From: Bifidobacterium castoris | GTDB taxonomy: Bacteria > Actinomycetota > Actinomycetes > Actinomycetales > Bifidobacteriaceae | Direction of reading: 5' to 3' | NCBI RefSeq assembly: GCF_003952025.1 | Contig: NZ_QXGI01000004.1 | Coordinates: forward strand, 186,001 to 250,000 | Length of the DNA: 64,000 nt | Part shown: piece by piece, positions 50,605 through 60,476 of the stretch | How positions within the stretch are numbered: position 1 is the stretch's first letter | How the letters are laid out: each line of letters begins with the position of its first letter | Notes under the pieces: model-generated | What the model was told of the DNA's origin: nothing | Seen by the model: the letters and a program-made list of their open reading frames with translations, nothing else | The model's database searches: none | Translations under genes and position numbers: made by a program

Positions 50605-52938
50605 ATGGCGAAGAAAGACTACGGCGCCGACTCGCTGACGGTCCTCGAAGGCCTCGACGCGGTGCGCAAGCGCCCCGGCATGTACATCGGCACGACCGAC
50701 ACCCAGGGCCTCATGCACTGCCTGTGGGAGATCATCGACAACGCCGTCGACGAGGCGCTCGCCGGCGCGTGCACGCACATCGTCGTCACGTTGCACAAGG
50801 ACGGATCGGTCGAGGTCGCCGACAACGGCCGCGGCATCCCGGTCGACGTCGAGCCGAAGACGAAGCTCACCGGCGTCGAGGTCGTGCTCACGAAGCTGCA
50901 TGCCGGCGCGAAGTTCGGCAACGCCTCGTACAACGCGGCCGGAGGCCTGCACGGCGTCGGTTCGTCGGTCGTCAACGCGCTGAGCTCGAGGCTCGACGTC
51001 GAGGTCGACCGCAACGGCAACACGTACCATATGGCCTTCCATCAGGGGCATCCGGGCGTCTACTCCGACGCCGACCCGGCGCACCCGTCGCCGGACGCGC
51101 CGTTCAAGAAGACGCGCAAGAACCGGCCGACCGAGCTCGAGATCATCGGCCGCGTCACGCCGAAGACGACCGGCACGCGCATCCGCTACTGGGCCGATCC
51201 GGAGATCTTCAACGACACGGCGCGCTTCGACTACGAGCAGCTCATCGACCGTGTGCGCCAGACGAGCTTCCTCGTGCCCGGACTCAAGATCGACGTCATC
51301 GACGAACGCATCGAGGAAACCGGCGACGAGCGGATCGACGAGCTCATCGAGGACGACATCGACGTCGCGCGGGCCGCGGCCGCGGAGACTGCCGACGACG
51401 AGGACGACGCGATCGAACGCGCCTCGGCCGGCGACGACGCGATCGCGCGCACCGAGGCCGAGAACGCGCAGCAGAGGGCCGAGGCCGGCGTCGCGACGAC
51501 GCTCGAGCCCGAGGTCGCGCCGACGCGGTCCGCGGCGCCGACGCCCGGACACCGCAGGGTCGAGGAGTTCCGCCACACCGGCGGCGTCGTCGACTTCGTC
51601 GACTTCCTCTCGCATGGCGAGCCCGTCTCGAACATCTGGAGGATCACCGGGCAGGGCACCTACCACGAGGAGACGCAGGCCGTCGACGAGCACGGCGACC
51701 TGCACGCGCAGGACGTCACGCGCACATGCGACGTCGACATCGCGCTGCGCTGGGTCAACGGCTACGACACGACGATCCGCAGTTTCGTCAACGTCGTGGC
51801 GACGCCCGGCGGCGGCATGCATGTCGACGGCTTCCTCAACGCCGTCACCAGGCAGGTGCGCAAGGCCGTCGAGGACAACGCGCGCAAGCTCAAGGTGAAC
51901 CTCAAGGACCCGAAGATGAAGGTCGAGCGCGACGACATCCTCGCCGGCCTCGTCGCCGTCGTCACCGTGCGCATCGCCGAGCCGCAGTTCCAGGGGCAGA
52001 CGAAGGACGTGCTCGGCACCGCGCAGGTCAAGCCGGTCGTCACGCGCATCGTCGACAGGCAGTTCGCCGAGATGATCACCGGCTCCAGGCGCGGCTACAA
52101 GGAGCAGTCGTCGCGTGTGCTCGAGAAGATCGTCGGCGAGATGCACGCGCGCATCCAGGCGCGCAAGACGAAGGAAGTCGCGCGCCGCAAGACCGCGCTC
52201 GAATCGGCGAGCATGCCGCCCAAGCTCTCCGACTGCCAGCCGGGCAACGACGACGTCGCCGAACTGTTCATCGTCGAGGGCGATTCGGCGCTCGGCACGG
52301 CGAAGGCGGCGCGCAACTCGGCGTTCCAGGCGCTGCTGCCGATCCGCGGCAAGATCCTCAACGTGCAGAAGGCGTCGCTCGCGCAGATGCTGTCCAACAA
52401 GGAGTGCGCGGCGATCATCCAGGTCGTCGGCGCCGGCTCGGGCGCCTCCTTCGATCTTGAGCAGGCGCGCTACAACAAGGTCATCATGATGACCGACGCC
52501 GACGTCGACGGCGCGCACATCCGCACGCTGCTGCTCACGCTGTTCTACCGCTACATGCGTCCGCTCATCGAGGCCGGCCACGTGTACGCGGCCGTGCCGC
52601 CGCTGCACCGCATCGCGCTGACGGGGCCGCGCAAGGGCGAATACATCTACACGTACTCCGACGACGAGCTCGCCGGCAGGCTCGAACAGCTCGAACGCGA
52701 CCACATCGCCTACGCCGACGACATCCAGCGCTACAAGGGCCTGGGTGAGATGGACGCGAACCAGCTCGCCGACACGACGATGGATCCGCGCACGCGCCTG
52801 CTGCGCCGCATCCGCATGGAGGACGCCGAGCGCGCCAACGCCATCTTCAGCCTGCTCATGGGCGACGAGGTGCCGCCTCGCAGGCAGTTCATCGTCGACA
52901 ACGCCGACGACTTCGACCGTTCGAAGATCGACACCTGA
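50605..52938 (+). CDS. parE: Type IIA topoisomerase subunit B (ParE-like)
   Basis: This 777-residue protein has a GHKL ATPase (ADNGRGIPVD, then GGLHGVGSSVVNALS), a transducer domain and a TOPRIM domain with EGDSALG (~558) and DADVDGAH (~632). With the parC-type gene at 61549 it should form topoisomerase IV, which unlinks sister chromosomes. The transducer is interrupted at ~235-310 by an acidic, low-complexity insert (D/E/A-rich). It could be a second GyrB by name, but the distance from oriC genes and the pairing with the ParC-like gene favour ParE. Confidence 0.9.
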   Translation: MAKKDYGADSLTVLEGLDAVRKRPGMYIGTTDTQGLMHCLWEIIDNAVDEALAGACTHIVVTLHKDGSVEVADNGRGIPVDVEPKTKLTGVEVVLTKLHAGAKFGNASYNAAGGLHGVGSSVVNALSSRLDVEVDRNGNTYHMAFHQGHPGVYSDADPAHPSPDAPFKKTRKNRPTELEIIGRVTPKTTGTRIRYWADPEIFNDTARFDYEQLIDRVRQTSFLVPGLKIDVIDERIEETGDERIDELIEDDIDVARAAAAETADDEDDAIERASAGDDAIARTEAENAQQRAEAGVATTLEPEVAPTRSAAPTPGHRRVEEFRHTGGVVDFVDFLSHGEPVSNIWRITGQGTYHEETQAVDEHGDLHAQDVTRTCDVDIALRWVNGYDTTIRSFVNVVATPGGGMHVDGFLNAVTRQVRKAVEDNARKLKVNLKDPKMKVERDDILAGLVAVVTVRIAEPQFQGQTKDVLGTAQVKPVVTRIVDRQFAEMITGSRRGYKEQSSRVLEKIVGEMHARIQARKTKEVARRKTALESASMPPKLSDCQPGNDDVAELFIVEGDSALGTAKAARNSAFQALLPIRGKILNVQKASLAQMLSNKECAAIIQVVGAGSGASFDLEQARYNKVIMMTDADVDGAHIRTLLLTLFYRYMRPLIEAGHVYAAVPPLHRIALTGPRKGEYIYTYSDDELAGRLEQLERDHIAYADDIQRYKGLGEMDANQLADTTMDPRTRLLRRIRMEDAERANAIFSLLMGDEVPPRRQFIVDNADDFDRSKIDT

Positions 52939-52950
52939 TCCGCCGCCGGA

Positions 52951-52996
52951 CGCGCTCGCCGGACGGCGCCGTCAGCGGCGGCGTCCGGCGAGCGCG
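52951..52996. terminator. Hairpin between convergent parE and glycosyltransferase genes
   Basis: 21-base arms (52951-52971 and 52976-52996) have one mismatch and a four-base loop. The right arm lies inside the last codons of the minus-strand glycosyltransferase gene. Confidence 0.7.
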
Positions 52997-54114
52997 CGGC
53001 GGTAGACCTCCTCGACCTGGTCGGCGACCGTCGCCACGTCGTAGCGGGCGAGCAGGCCCAGTTCGCGCTCATGCAGCGCCTGCGCCCAGTCCGGGTCGGT
53101 CAGCGCGCGGCGGATGCGTTCGGCGAGCACGCGCGCATGGTCGGCGCCGACGTCGAAGAGCGCGTCCCGGTCGTCGAGCAACGTCGAACGGTAGCCGGGA
53201 TTGTCCCCGGCAAGTGTGACGCCCGCTCCCGACGCAATCGCCTCGAGCAGCACGATGCCGAAGGATTCGCCGCCGGTGGCGGGGAAGACGGCGACGTCGG
53301 CGTCCGCAAGCAGCGCCGGCTTGTCCTCCTCCTCGACGAAGCCGAGGAACTCGACCGGCGTGCGCAACGTCGCGGCGCGCCGGCGGCATTCGTCGAGCAG
53401 CGGCCCCTTGCCGGCGAATCTGACATGGAAGCCTTCGGGGAACAGGTCGTGTGCCTCGCCGTAGGCGATCGCGTCGAGCAGCAGCTCGGCGCCTTTGCGC
53501 GGCACGAAGCGTCCGAGGAACACCGCGAGCGGGTCGCCGGACTTCGAGGGGCGCGTCGGCATGGATGCGGCGGCGTATTTCCCTGTATCGACCGGGTTCG
53601 GGATGACGACGCCGCGCACATGCGCGGTCGTCTCGGCGTAGCGCGCGGCGACCTGCGAGACGGCTACGACCTCGTCGACGCGCCGGTGCGTCGACGCGTC
53701 GATCAGACCGAGCAGGCGGCCGCCGACGCGCGACGCCAGGTCGGCGGAGGCGATGTGGTAGGTCGCGACGACGCCGGTGGCCGGCGCGGCGAGCGAAAGC
53801 ACGCGCCCGGCCATGAACGGGCTGTACGGGGCCTGCACATGCAGGATGTCGAAGTCGTGGTCGGCGAGTGCGCGCCGGATGCGCGCGCGGCTCGCCGGCA
53901 GCGGGATGCGCATGCGGTTGCCGTTGAAGCGCACCATGACGTTCCTGGAGAGCGGGTGGGTGTCCGGCACGGGGGAGTTGTGCGTCTCGCCGACGAGATA
54001 ATGCACGTCATGGCCCCGGCGCCGCAGCTCCTCGCCGAGCGTGACGATATGCTGCTGCACGCCGTCGAGCACGTCGAGCGTGTCGTCGAAGACGAATCCG
54101 ATGGTCAAAGGCAT
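52972..54114 (-). CDS. Family 4 glycosyltransferase
   Basis: This 380-residue GT-B enzyme has an N-terminal acceptor domain (IGFVFDDTLDVLDGVQQHIVTLGEELRRRG, with the GVQQH loop) and a C-terminal donor domain (FLGRFVPRKGAELLLDA, then GGESFGIVLLEAIASGA with the E-X7-E motif). It resembles actinobacterial PimA/PimB-like mannosyltransferases; the actual acceptor (phosphatidylinositol, glycolipid or polysaccharide) is not decided. Start at 54114; the frame is open upstream without family similarity. Confidence 0.87.
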   Translation of the reverse strand: MPLTIGFVFDDTLDVLDGVQQHIVTLGEELRRRGHDVHYLVGETHNSPVPDTHPLSRNVMVRFNGNRMRIPLPASRARIRRALADHDFDILHVQAPYSPFMAGRVLSLAAPATGVVATYHIASADLASRVGGRLLGLIDASTHRRVDEVVAVSQVAARYAETTAHVRGVVIPNPVDTGKYAAASMPTRPSKSGDPLAVFLGRFVPRKGAELLLDAIAYGEAHDLFPEGFHVRFAGKGPLLDECRRRAATLRTPVEFLGFVEEEDKPALLADADVAVFPATGGESFGIVLLEAIASGAGVTLAGDNPGYRSTLLDDRDALFDVGADHARVLAERIRRALTDPDWAQALHERELGLLARYDVATVADQVEEVYRRALAGRRR

Positions 54115-54259
54115 AGGCGCCAGTCTATGCCCGTGAAACGACGGGCGAGGCGCGCGGCGCATCCGGCGCGCATATGACGATTTTCTTGTCGAGGGAATAT
54201 AATTTGTCCGTCGACCCCGCGTTCCGCACGTTCCCGTACGACCCCCACAAGGAGGCGGC

Positions 54260-55492
54260 ATGGCCAATCTGCTGCTGGCGATCATCTATCTCGCGTTCAT
54301 CTCGCTTGGCCTGCCCGACGGCCTGCTCGGCGCCGCCTGGCCGACGATGAGTGGCCAGCTCGGAGCGCCGCTGTCCTGGGCCGGCGGCATCTCGATGGTC
54401 ATCAGCGCCGGCACGATCGTCTCCGCGCTGCTGAGCGACCGGCTGACGCTGCGCTTCGGCGCGGGGCGCGTGACGGCCACGTCGGTCGGGCTGACGGCGC
54501 TCGCGCTGTTCGGCTTCTCGGTCGCGCCGAACTACTGGACGCTGCTGCTGATGGCCGTCCCGTACGGTCTGGGCGCCGGGGGCGTCGACGCCGCCCTGAA
54601 CAACTATGTGGCCGTCCACTACACGAGTCGGCATATGAGCTGGCTGCATTGCATGTGGGGCGTCGGCGCGCTGCTCGGCCCGTACATGATGGGCTTCGCG
54701 CTTTCGCGCCAATACGGCTGGCAGTGGGGATACCGTTCGGTCGGCGTGCTTCAGGTCGTGCTGACGGTCGTCCTCGTATGCAGCCTGCCGTTGTGGCGCA
54801 GGCGCGCGGCCTCGCCGACGCAGGCCGCCCGGGCGCTCGACGCGGGCGACGATCCCGGCCGGACGGTGGCGGCCGGGGAGGGGACGCGCAGGCCGCTCGG
54901 CCTGGCCGGCGTGCTGCGCATCCGCGGCGCCGCGCAGATCCTCATCATGTTCTTCTGCTACTGCTCGATCGAGCAGACGGCGATCCTGTGGGCGAGCAGC
55001 TACATGGCCGGCGTCGACCATGTGGATCCGCAGGCGGCCGCGAACTACGCGAGCCTCGTGTTCATCGGCATCACCGTCGGCAGGTTCGTCAGCGGATTCC
55101 TGACGATGAGGCTCAGCGATGCGCGGATGATCGGGCTCGGCGCAGCGATAGTCGTCGTCGGCATCGTGGTGATGGTGCTGCCGGTGGCGGGCGTGTGGAA
55201 CTCGGTCGCGGGCCTCGTCGTCATCGGCCTTGGCTGCGCGCCGGTCTATCCGTGCATCATCCATTCGACGCCCTCGTATTTCGGCGCCGACAAGTCGCAG
55301 GCGATCGTCGGCGTGCAGATGGCGAGCGCCTACATCGGCACGATGCTGATGCCGCCGCTGTTCGGCCTGATCGCGCAGCATACGGCGCTCAGGCTGCTGC
55401 CGTGGTATCTGCTCGCGTTCACCGCCGGGCTGATCGCCATGCACGAATGGCTGCGCGCGCTGCGCCGCGACTCGATGCACCCGCTCGGCTGA
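54260..55492 (+). CDS. MFS transporter
   Basis: This 410-residue protein has twelve predicted membrane helices in two halves, joined by a basic/acidic loop near residues 178-215. Features include FISLGLPDGLLGAAWPTM in helix 1 and SDRLTLRFGAGRV in the A-like loop. It resembles MFS members of the sugar/fucose-permease-like group; the substrate is unknown. AAGGAGG precedes the ATG. It is divergent from the glycosyltransferase gene and followed closely by lhr. Confidence 0.87.
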   Translation: MANLLLAIIYLAFISLGLPDGLLGAAWPTMSGQLGAPLSWAGGISMVISAGTIVSALLSDRLTLRFGAGRVTATSVGLTALALFGFSVAPNYWTLLLMAVPYGLGAGGVDAALNNYVAVHYTSRHMSWLHCMWGVGALLGPYMMGFALSRQYGWQWGYRSVGVLQVVLTVVLVCSLPLWRRRAASPTQAARALDAGDDPGRTVAAGEGTRRPLGLAGVLRIRGAAQILIMFFCYCSIEQTAILWASSYMAGVDHVDPQAAANYASLVFIGITVGRFVSGFLTMRLSDARMIGLGAAIVVVGIVVMVLPVAGVWNSVAGLVVIGLGCAPVYPCIIHSTPSYFGADKSQAIVGVQMASAYIGTMLMPPLFGLIAQHTALRLLPWYLLAFTAGLIAMHEWLRALRRDSMHPLG

Positions 55493-55533
55493 GCGGCGCC
55501 GACGCCGACTTGCGCCGGCGCCGCTCGCGGGAC

Positions 55534-55554
55534 GATAATCGAACATATGGTCGA
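55534..55554 (+). promoter_or_regulatory. Putative LexA box over the lhr start codon
   Basis: TCGAACATATGGTCGA at 55539-55554 differs from the palindrome TCGAACATATGTTCGA at one position. It overlaps the end of a GATAAT -10 box (55534-55539), the expected transcription start and the ATG at 55547. LexA bound here should block lhr fully. Confidence 0.7.
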
Positions 55555-58500
55555 ATGCATGGCATCCTTCAGCGAACCGACGCGGCGCTGGTTCACCCGC
55601 GTCTTCGGCGCGCCCACGGAGGCGCAGACGCTCGCATGGCCGGCGATCGCCGCGGGAGGCGACGTGCTCGTCATCGCGCCGACCGGCTCGGGCAAGACGC
55701 TCGCGGCGTCCCTCGCGGCGATCGACCGCGTCATCGCCGGCCTGGCGGCGCCGGCCGCCGACGCGGATGCGGCCACGGCCGCGGCGCCCGCAAAACGCCG
55801 GGGGAGGGCGAAGCGGGGCGTGCGCATCCTGTACGTCTCGCCGCTCAAGGCGCTCGGCGCGGACGTGGCGAAGAACCTCGAGGCGCCGCTCGACGGCATC
55901 CGAGACGAATACCGGGGCATGGGACTGGCCGTGCCGCAGGTCTCGGTCGCGATGCGCAGCGGCGACACGACGGCCAGGGAGCGCCGTGAGATCGTCGCGC
56001 ATCCGCCGGACATCCTCGTGACGACGCCGGAATCGCTGTATCTGATGCTCACATCGAAGGCACGCACGATCCTCGAGACGGTCGACACCGTCATACTCGA
56101 CGAGGTGCACGCGCTCGCCGGCACGAAACGCGGCGCGCATCTGGCGCTGAGCCTCGAGCGCCTCGACGCGCGGCTCGCACGTCCCGCGCAGCGCATCGGG
56201 CTTTCGGCGACCGTCAACCCGGTCGAACAGGCGGCGCGCTTCCTCGGCGGCGCGCACGACGTGACGGTCGCGCAGGCCCGGAGCCGTCCACGCCTCGACA
56301 TCAGGATCGCCGACCCGGGCGCCGCCCTCGGCGTGGCACGCGGATCGGGGACGGGCGGCGGCGCTGCGGAGGCGGTCGGCGCCACGCCCGGTCCATCGAC
56401 GCGCATCACCGGCGTGACTCCGGCGATGGAACGCGCGGCCCGCAGACGGGGCGCCCCCGCCCGTCCGGCGCCGCGCGCGGACGGCGCGGGACGGGCGGCG
56501 TTCGGCTCCGGCGAGCCGAACGCCTCTGTCTGGCCGTACATCGAATCCAGCGTGCTCGACGAGGTCCTCGCGCATCGCACGACGCTCGTCTTCGTCAATT
56601 CGCGTGGACTCGCCGAACGCCTCACCGCCCGTCTCAACGACCTGTACGCGGCGCGCCGGGGCAAAACGCGCGACGATACGCGCGAACCGGCGCACTACGG
56701 TTCGCTCATCGGCCCGACGACGAAGCTCGTCGGCGCCGTCGACCCCGACGACGCGATCGCGATGGCGCACCACGGCTCGGTCTCGAAGGACCGCCGCAAG
56801 CAGATTGAGACGCAGCTCAAGCAGGGGCGTCTGCGCTGCGTCGTCGCGACGAGCAGCCTCGAACTGGGCATCGACATGGGCTCGGTCGACCTCGTCATCC
56901 AGATCGCGCCGCCGCTGTCGATCTCCTCGGGGCTGCAGCGCGTCGGCCGCGCCGACCACCACGTCGGCGGCGTCTCCCACGCGATCATCTACCCGTGTAC
57001 GCGCCAGCAGATCGTCGCGGCCGCCGCGAGCGCCGAACACATGCTCGCCGGCGCGATCGAGCCGCTGCACGTGCCGCAGTGTCCGCTCGACGTGCTCGCG
57101 CAGCAGACGGTGGCGGCCGCGAGCCTCGAGGCGCTCGACGCGGACCGTTGGTTCGAAGTGGTGCGCCGCGCCGCGCCGTGGCGCACGCTCGAACGCGACG
57201 TCTACGACGCCGTCGTCGGCATGCTCTCGGGCGCCTACGACGGCGAGGAGTTCTCGGCGTTCCGCCCGGCGCTGACCTACGACGCGCGGACGCATATGCT
57301 CGCCGCGCGCCCCGGCGCGCAGCGCCTCGCCGTGACGAGCGGCGGCACGATCCCCGACCGCGGCATGTACACGGTCGTGCTGCCCGAGGCCGAGGCCGGC
57401 CGCGGGCCAAGACGCGTCGGCGAGCTCGACGAGGAGATGGTCTACGAGTCGCGCGTCGGCGACGTCATCACGCTGGGCACGACGTCATGGCAGATCCAGC
57501 AGATCACGAACGACCGCGTCGTCGTGCTGCCGGCGCCGGGACGCAGCGCGCGCCTGCCGTTCTGGCACGGCGAGGGCGACGGCAGGGACTACGGCTTCGG
57601 ACTGGCGATCGGACGGTGGGTGCGCGAGGTGGGCGCGGGACTCGTCGAGGCCGCGCATGCGGAGGCGCACGGCGCCGGCGCCGCCGAGGCCGTCGCGAAG
57701 CCGCGCTTCACCCCCGAGGTGCGCGCCAGGCTCGCCGACGACGGCCTCGACGACGACGCCATCGACGCGGCCGCCGCCTTCCTCGCCGAGCAGCGGGCCG
57801 CGACCGGCGTCATCCCCGACGCCACGCACATCGTCATCGAACGCTGCCGCGACGAGGAGGGCGACTGGCGCATCCTCGTGCATGCGCCCTTCGGACGCAG
57901 GGTGCATGAGCCGTGGGCGCTCGCTGTCAATGCGCGGCTGCTGCGGCGCTACGGCATCGACGGACAGATCTACGCGGCCGACGATGGCCTCGTCATCCGT
58001 CTGACCGACGGCGACGGCTCGATCGACGTCGCCTCGCTCCTCGCCTTCGACGCCGACGATGTCGCGCGCCTCGTCGAGACGCAGGTCACCGGCAGCGTGC
58101 TGTTCGCGGCGCGGTTCCGCGAATGCGCGGCGCGCGCGCTGTTCATGCCGCGCGCCGACCCGTCCAGACGCGTGCCGCTGTGGCAGCAGCGGTTGCGCGC
58201 CGCGCAGCTGCTCACGGCCGCGCGCACGCACAGGAACTTCCCGCTGCTGCTCGAAACGGCCCGCGAATGCCTGCAGGACGTCTACGACGTGCCGGCGCTG
58301 CGCGAGGTGCTCACGGGGCTGTCCGAAGGACGCATCAGCATGCACGAGACCGTCACGTCCACGCCGTCGCCGATGGCCGAGCAGCTGCTGTTCGGCTTCG
58401 TCGGCTCGGTCATGTACCAGTACGACATGCCGCAGGCGGAGCGCGACGCGCGGCTGCTGTCGATGGATCCGGAGGTGCTCGAACGGCTGCTCGGCTCCGA

Positions 58501-60265
58501 CGACCTCGCCCCGGTGCTCGACGACGCCGTCATCGACGAGGTCGCCGCCGCGCTCGCGAGACGGACATTCTGGAACGCGCTCGCCGACGGCGACGTGCGC
58601 GGCCGCGTGCGCCGCTATCTGTCGACGCACGGGCCGTTCACGGCCGACATGATGATCACCGACCTGCGGCTGCCGGCCGAGGCCTGCGTCGACGGGCTCA
58701 ACGCGCTGCAGGCCGCCGGCGAGGCGCTCACCGGCCGCTTCGACGACCGTCTGCCCGCCGACGTGCCGCAATGGGTGGCTCGCGACGTGCTCAAACGCAT
58801 CCGCTCACGCTCGCTCGCCAAGGCGCGCAAGGCCGTCAAGCCGGTCGCCGCCGCCGATTTCCAGCGCTTCGTGCTCGAGCGGCAGGGCGTCGGCTCGGCC
58901 GGCGGCCAGCGTTTCGACGGCGTCGACGGCGTCATGAGGGTCATCGAGCAGCTCGAGGGCGTCGCGCTGCCGATCGACGTGTGGGAGCGGGCCGTGTTCC
59001 CGGCGCGCGTGCGCGACTACGCGCCGTCGATGCTCGACGAGCTCGTCGCCGCCGGCGAGGTCGTCTGGGTCGGCGCATCGTCCTCGTCCGCCTCAGCCCC
59101 GGCGGACGGACTCGGGGCGGTCATGCTGTTCCCCTTCGATTCGGCGCAGCTTGAGGGACGATGCGCATCCGACGCCGCGCAGGCCGGCCGTTCGGCGTCG
59201 GCGGACGGCGACATGGGGCCGTTCGGCGTCGGCGACGCGATCGTCGCCGCGCTCGGGGACGGCGGCGCCTACGGGCCGCTGCCGCTCGAGGAACGCGCCC
59301 GCGCATGCTGGGAGCGCGCGTCGGCGGCCCGCGGCCTCGAGCCGTCCGTCGACGAGACGACCGGCGAGGTCCTCGCCGCGGCGTGGAGCCATCAGGGCTT
59401 CGAGGACGCATTGTGGGCGCTCGCCCGGCGCGGCCGCGTCACGAACTCGTCCCTCCCGGTGGCGCGCGCGGCGGTGACGCGGGGCGCGGCGCACGCGCCC
59501 GCACGCCCCGTGCGCCGGCGGCGCATGCGCGCGCACATGGCGCGGCCGGCCATGAACGGCGGCCTGTGGTCGCTTGTGCGCGCGGCCGGCGAACCGTGCA
59601 CGCCGGAGGAACGCGTCATCGACCTGATCGACGTGCTGCTCGACCGCTACGGCGTGATCACGCAGCCGGTCGTCGACCATGAGGGCGTCCCCGGCGGCTT
59701 CTCGGGCCTGTACCCGGTGCTGCGGCGCATGGAGGAGCAGGGCGCGCTGATGCGCGGCATGTTCGTCGACGGCTTCGGTGCGGCGCAGTTCGCGCGGCGC
59801 GAGACCGTCGACATGATGCGCGACCTGATCGGGCGGTCGCCGGCCACGGTCGCTCTCGACGCGGCCGATCCGGCCGTCCTCTACGGCACGGCGATCCGCT
59901 GGCCCGGGCCGATGCGGATGGCCGGGACGCAGAACGAGGACGGTGCCGACGACGCGGACGACGCGGCGCGTACAGGCGGCGTCAAGCCGACGCGTCGCGC
60001 CGGGTCGCTCGTCGTGCTGCGTGGCGGCGACGCGCTGCTGTACGCGGCGCCGCGCTCGGGACGCCTCGTCATGTTCGACGAACCGATGAGCCTCGCCGAA
60101 CGCGCATGCACGGCGCTCGCCGACATGCTGCGGCGCCTGCCGGGAGGGTCGGTCACGTTCCGCGACTGCAACGGCGTGCCGCTCACGGCGCGCCTGCCGG
60201 TCACACCGGCGTTGCGTGCCGCCGGATTCGCGCCGTCCCCGCAGGGCATGAAGCTCTACCGGTGA
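55547..60265 (+). CDS. lhr: Large DEAD/DEAH helicase Lhr
   Basis: This 1572-residue 3'-5' helicase has Walker A APTGSGKT (~44), DEVHALAG (~185), LSATVNP, FVNSRGLAERL and a motif VI reading QRVGRADH where Lhr proteins usually have GRAGH. The winged-helix and Lhr-CTD parts follow to the end. Length is normal for actinobacterial Lhr. It unwinds DNA:RNA or damaged DNA and is linked to DNA-damage responses in mycobacteria. GATAAT seven bases upstream with no ribosome site suggests a leaderless message, and a LexA box overlaps the start codon. Confidence 0.93.
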   Translation: MVECMASFSEPTRRWFTRVFGAPTEAQTLAWPAIAAGGDVLVIAPTGSGKTLAASLAAIDRVIAGLAAPAADADAATAAAPAKRRGRAKRGVRILYVSPLKALGADVAKNLEAPLDGIRDEYRGMGLAVPQVSVAMRSGDTTARERREIVAHPPDILVTTPESLYLMLTSKARTILETVDTVILDEVHALAGTKRGAHLALSLERLDARLARPAQRIGLSATVNPVEQAARFLGGAHDVTVAQARSRPRLDIRIADPGAALGVARGSGTGGGAAEAVGATPGPSTRITGVTPAMERAARRRGAPARPAPRADGAGRAAFGSGEPNASVWPYIESSVLDEVLAHRTTLVFVNSRGLAERLTARLNDLYAARRGKTRDDTREPAHYGSLIGPTTKLVGAVDPDDAIAMAHHGSVSKDRRKQIETQLKQGRLRCVVATSSLELGIDMGSVDLVIQIAPPLSISSGLQRVGRADHHVGGVSHAIIYPCTRQQIVAAAASAEHMLAGAIEPLHVPQCPLDVLAQQTVAAASLEALDADRWFEVVRRAAPWRTLERDVYDAVVGMLSGAYDGEEFSAFRPALTYDARTHMLAARPGAQRLAVTSGGTIPDRGMYTVVLPEAEAGRGPRRVGELDEEMVYESRVGDVITLGTTSWQIQQITNDRVVVLPAPGRSARLPFWHGEGDGRDYGFGLAIGRWVREVGAGLVEAAHAEAHGAGAAEAVAKPRFTPEVRARLADDGLDDDAIDAAAAFLAEQRAATGVIPDATHIVIERCRDEEGDWRILVHAPFGRRVHEPWALAVNARLLRRYGIDGQIYAADDGLVIRLTDGDGSIDVASLLAFDADDVARLVETQVTGSVLFAARFRECAARALFMPRADPSRRVPLWQQRLRAAQLLTAARTHRNFPLLLETARECLQDVYDVPALREVLTGLSEGRISMHETVTSTPSPMAEQLLFGFVGSVMYQYDMPQAERDARLLSMDPEVLERLLGSDDLAPVLDDAVIDEVAAALARRTFWNALADGDVRGRVRRYLSTHGPFTADMMITDLRLPAEACVDGLNALQAAGEALTGRFDDRLPADVPQWVARDVLKRIRSRSLAKARKAVKPVAAADFQRFVLERQGVGSAGGQRFDGVDGVMRVIEQLEGVALPIDVWERAVFPARVRDYAPSMLDELVAAGEVVWVGASSSSASAPADGLGAVMLFPFDSAQLEGRCASDAAQAGRSASADGDMGPFGVGDAIVAALGDGGAYGPLPLEERARACWERASAARGLEPSVDETTGEVLAAAWSHQGFEDALWALARRGRVTNSSLPVARAAVTRGAAHAPARPVRRRRMRAHMARPAMNGGLWSLVRAAGEPCTPEERVIDLIDVLLDRYGVITQPVVDHEGVPGGFSGLYPVLRRMEEQGALMRGMFVDGFGAAQFARRETVDMMRDLIGRSPATVALDAADPAVLYGTAIRWPGPMRMAGTQNEDGADDADDAARTGGVKPTRRAGSLVVLRGGDALLYAAPRSGRLVMFDEPMSLAERACTALADMLRRLPGGSVTFRDCNGVPLTARLPVTPALRAAGFAPSPQGMKLYR

Positions 60266-60344
60266 GCGCGCTGCGGACGAGTGCGTCGGAGCGATGCGCG
60301 ACGCTATGAGCAAAAGACGGCCACGTCCTGCCGCATGACGGGCA

Positions 60345-60350
60345 TAGAAT
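60345..60350 (+). promoter_or_regulatory. -10 box upstream of the GRP sugar transporter gene
   Basis: TAGAAT lies 127 bases before the start codon and predicts a leader of about 120 bases, unusually long for this window. No known riboswitch is recognised in it. Confidence 0.45.
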
Positions 60351-60476
60351 GACTGACGTCGTGCCGCCGTTCGTCCCGATATACGGCGGACGGCGCCCCC
60401 GCGCGCCGCCGTGGCGTTCGTGGATTCGCGACAACGGACACTCGCACACGGAGAGGCAAGGGAAGGCGTCTTTCGC

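Noticed and set aside
54125-57295. Open frame of 1056 codons on the minus strand over the MFS gene and lhr
   Set aside because: It is the low-complexity Arg/Asp/Ala/His-rich complement of two clear genes.
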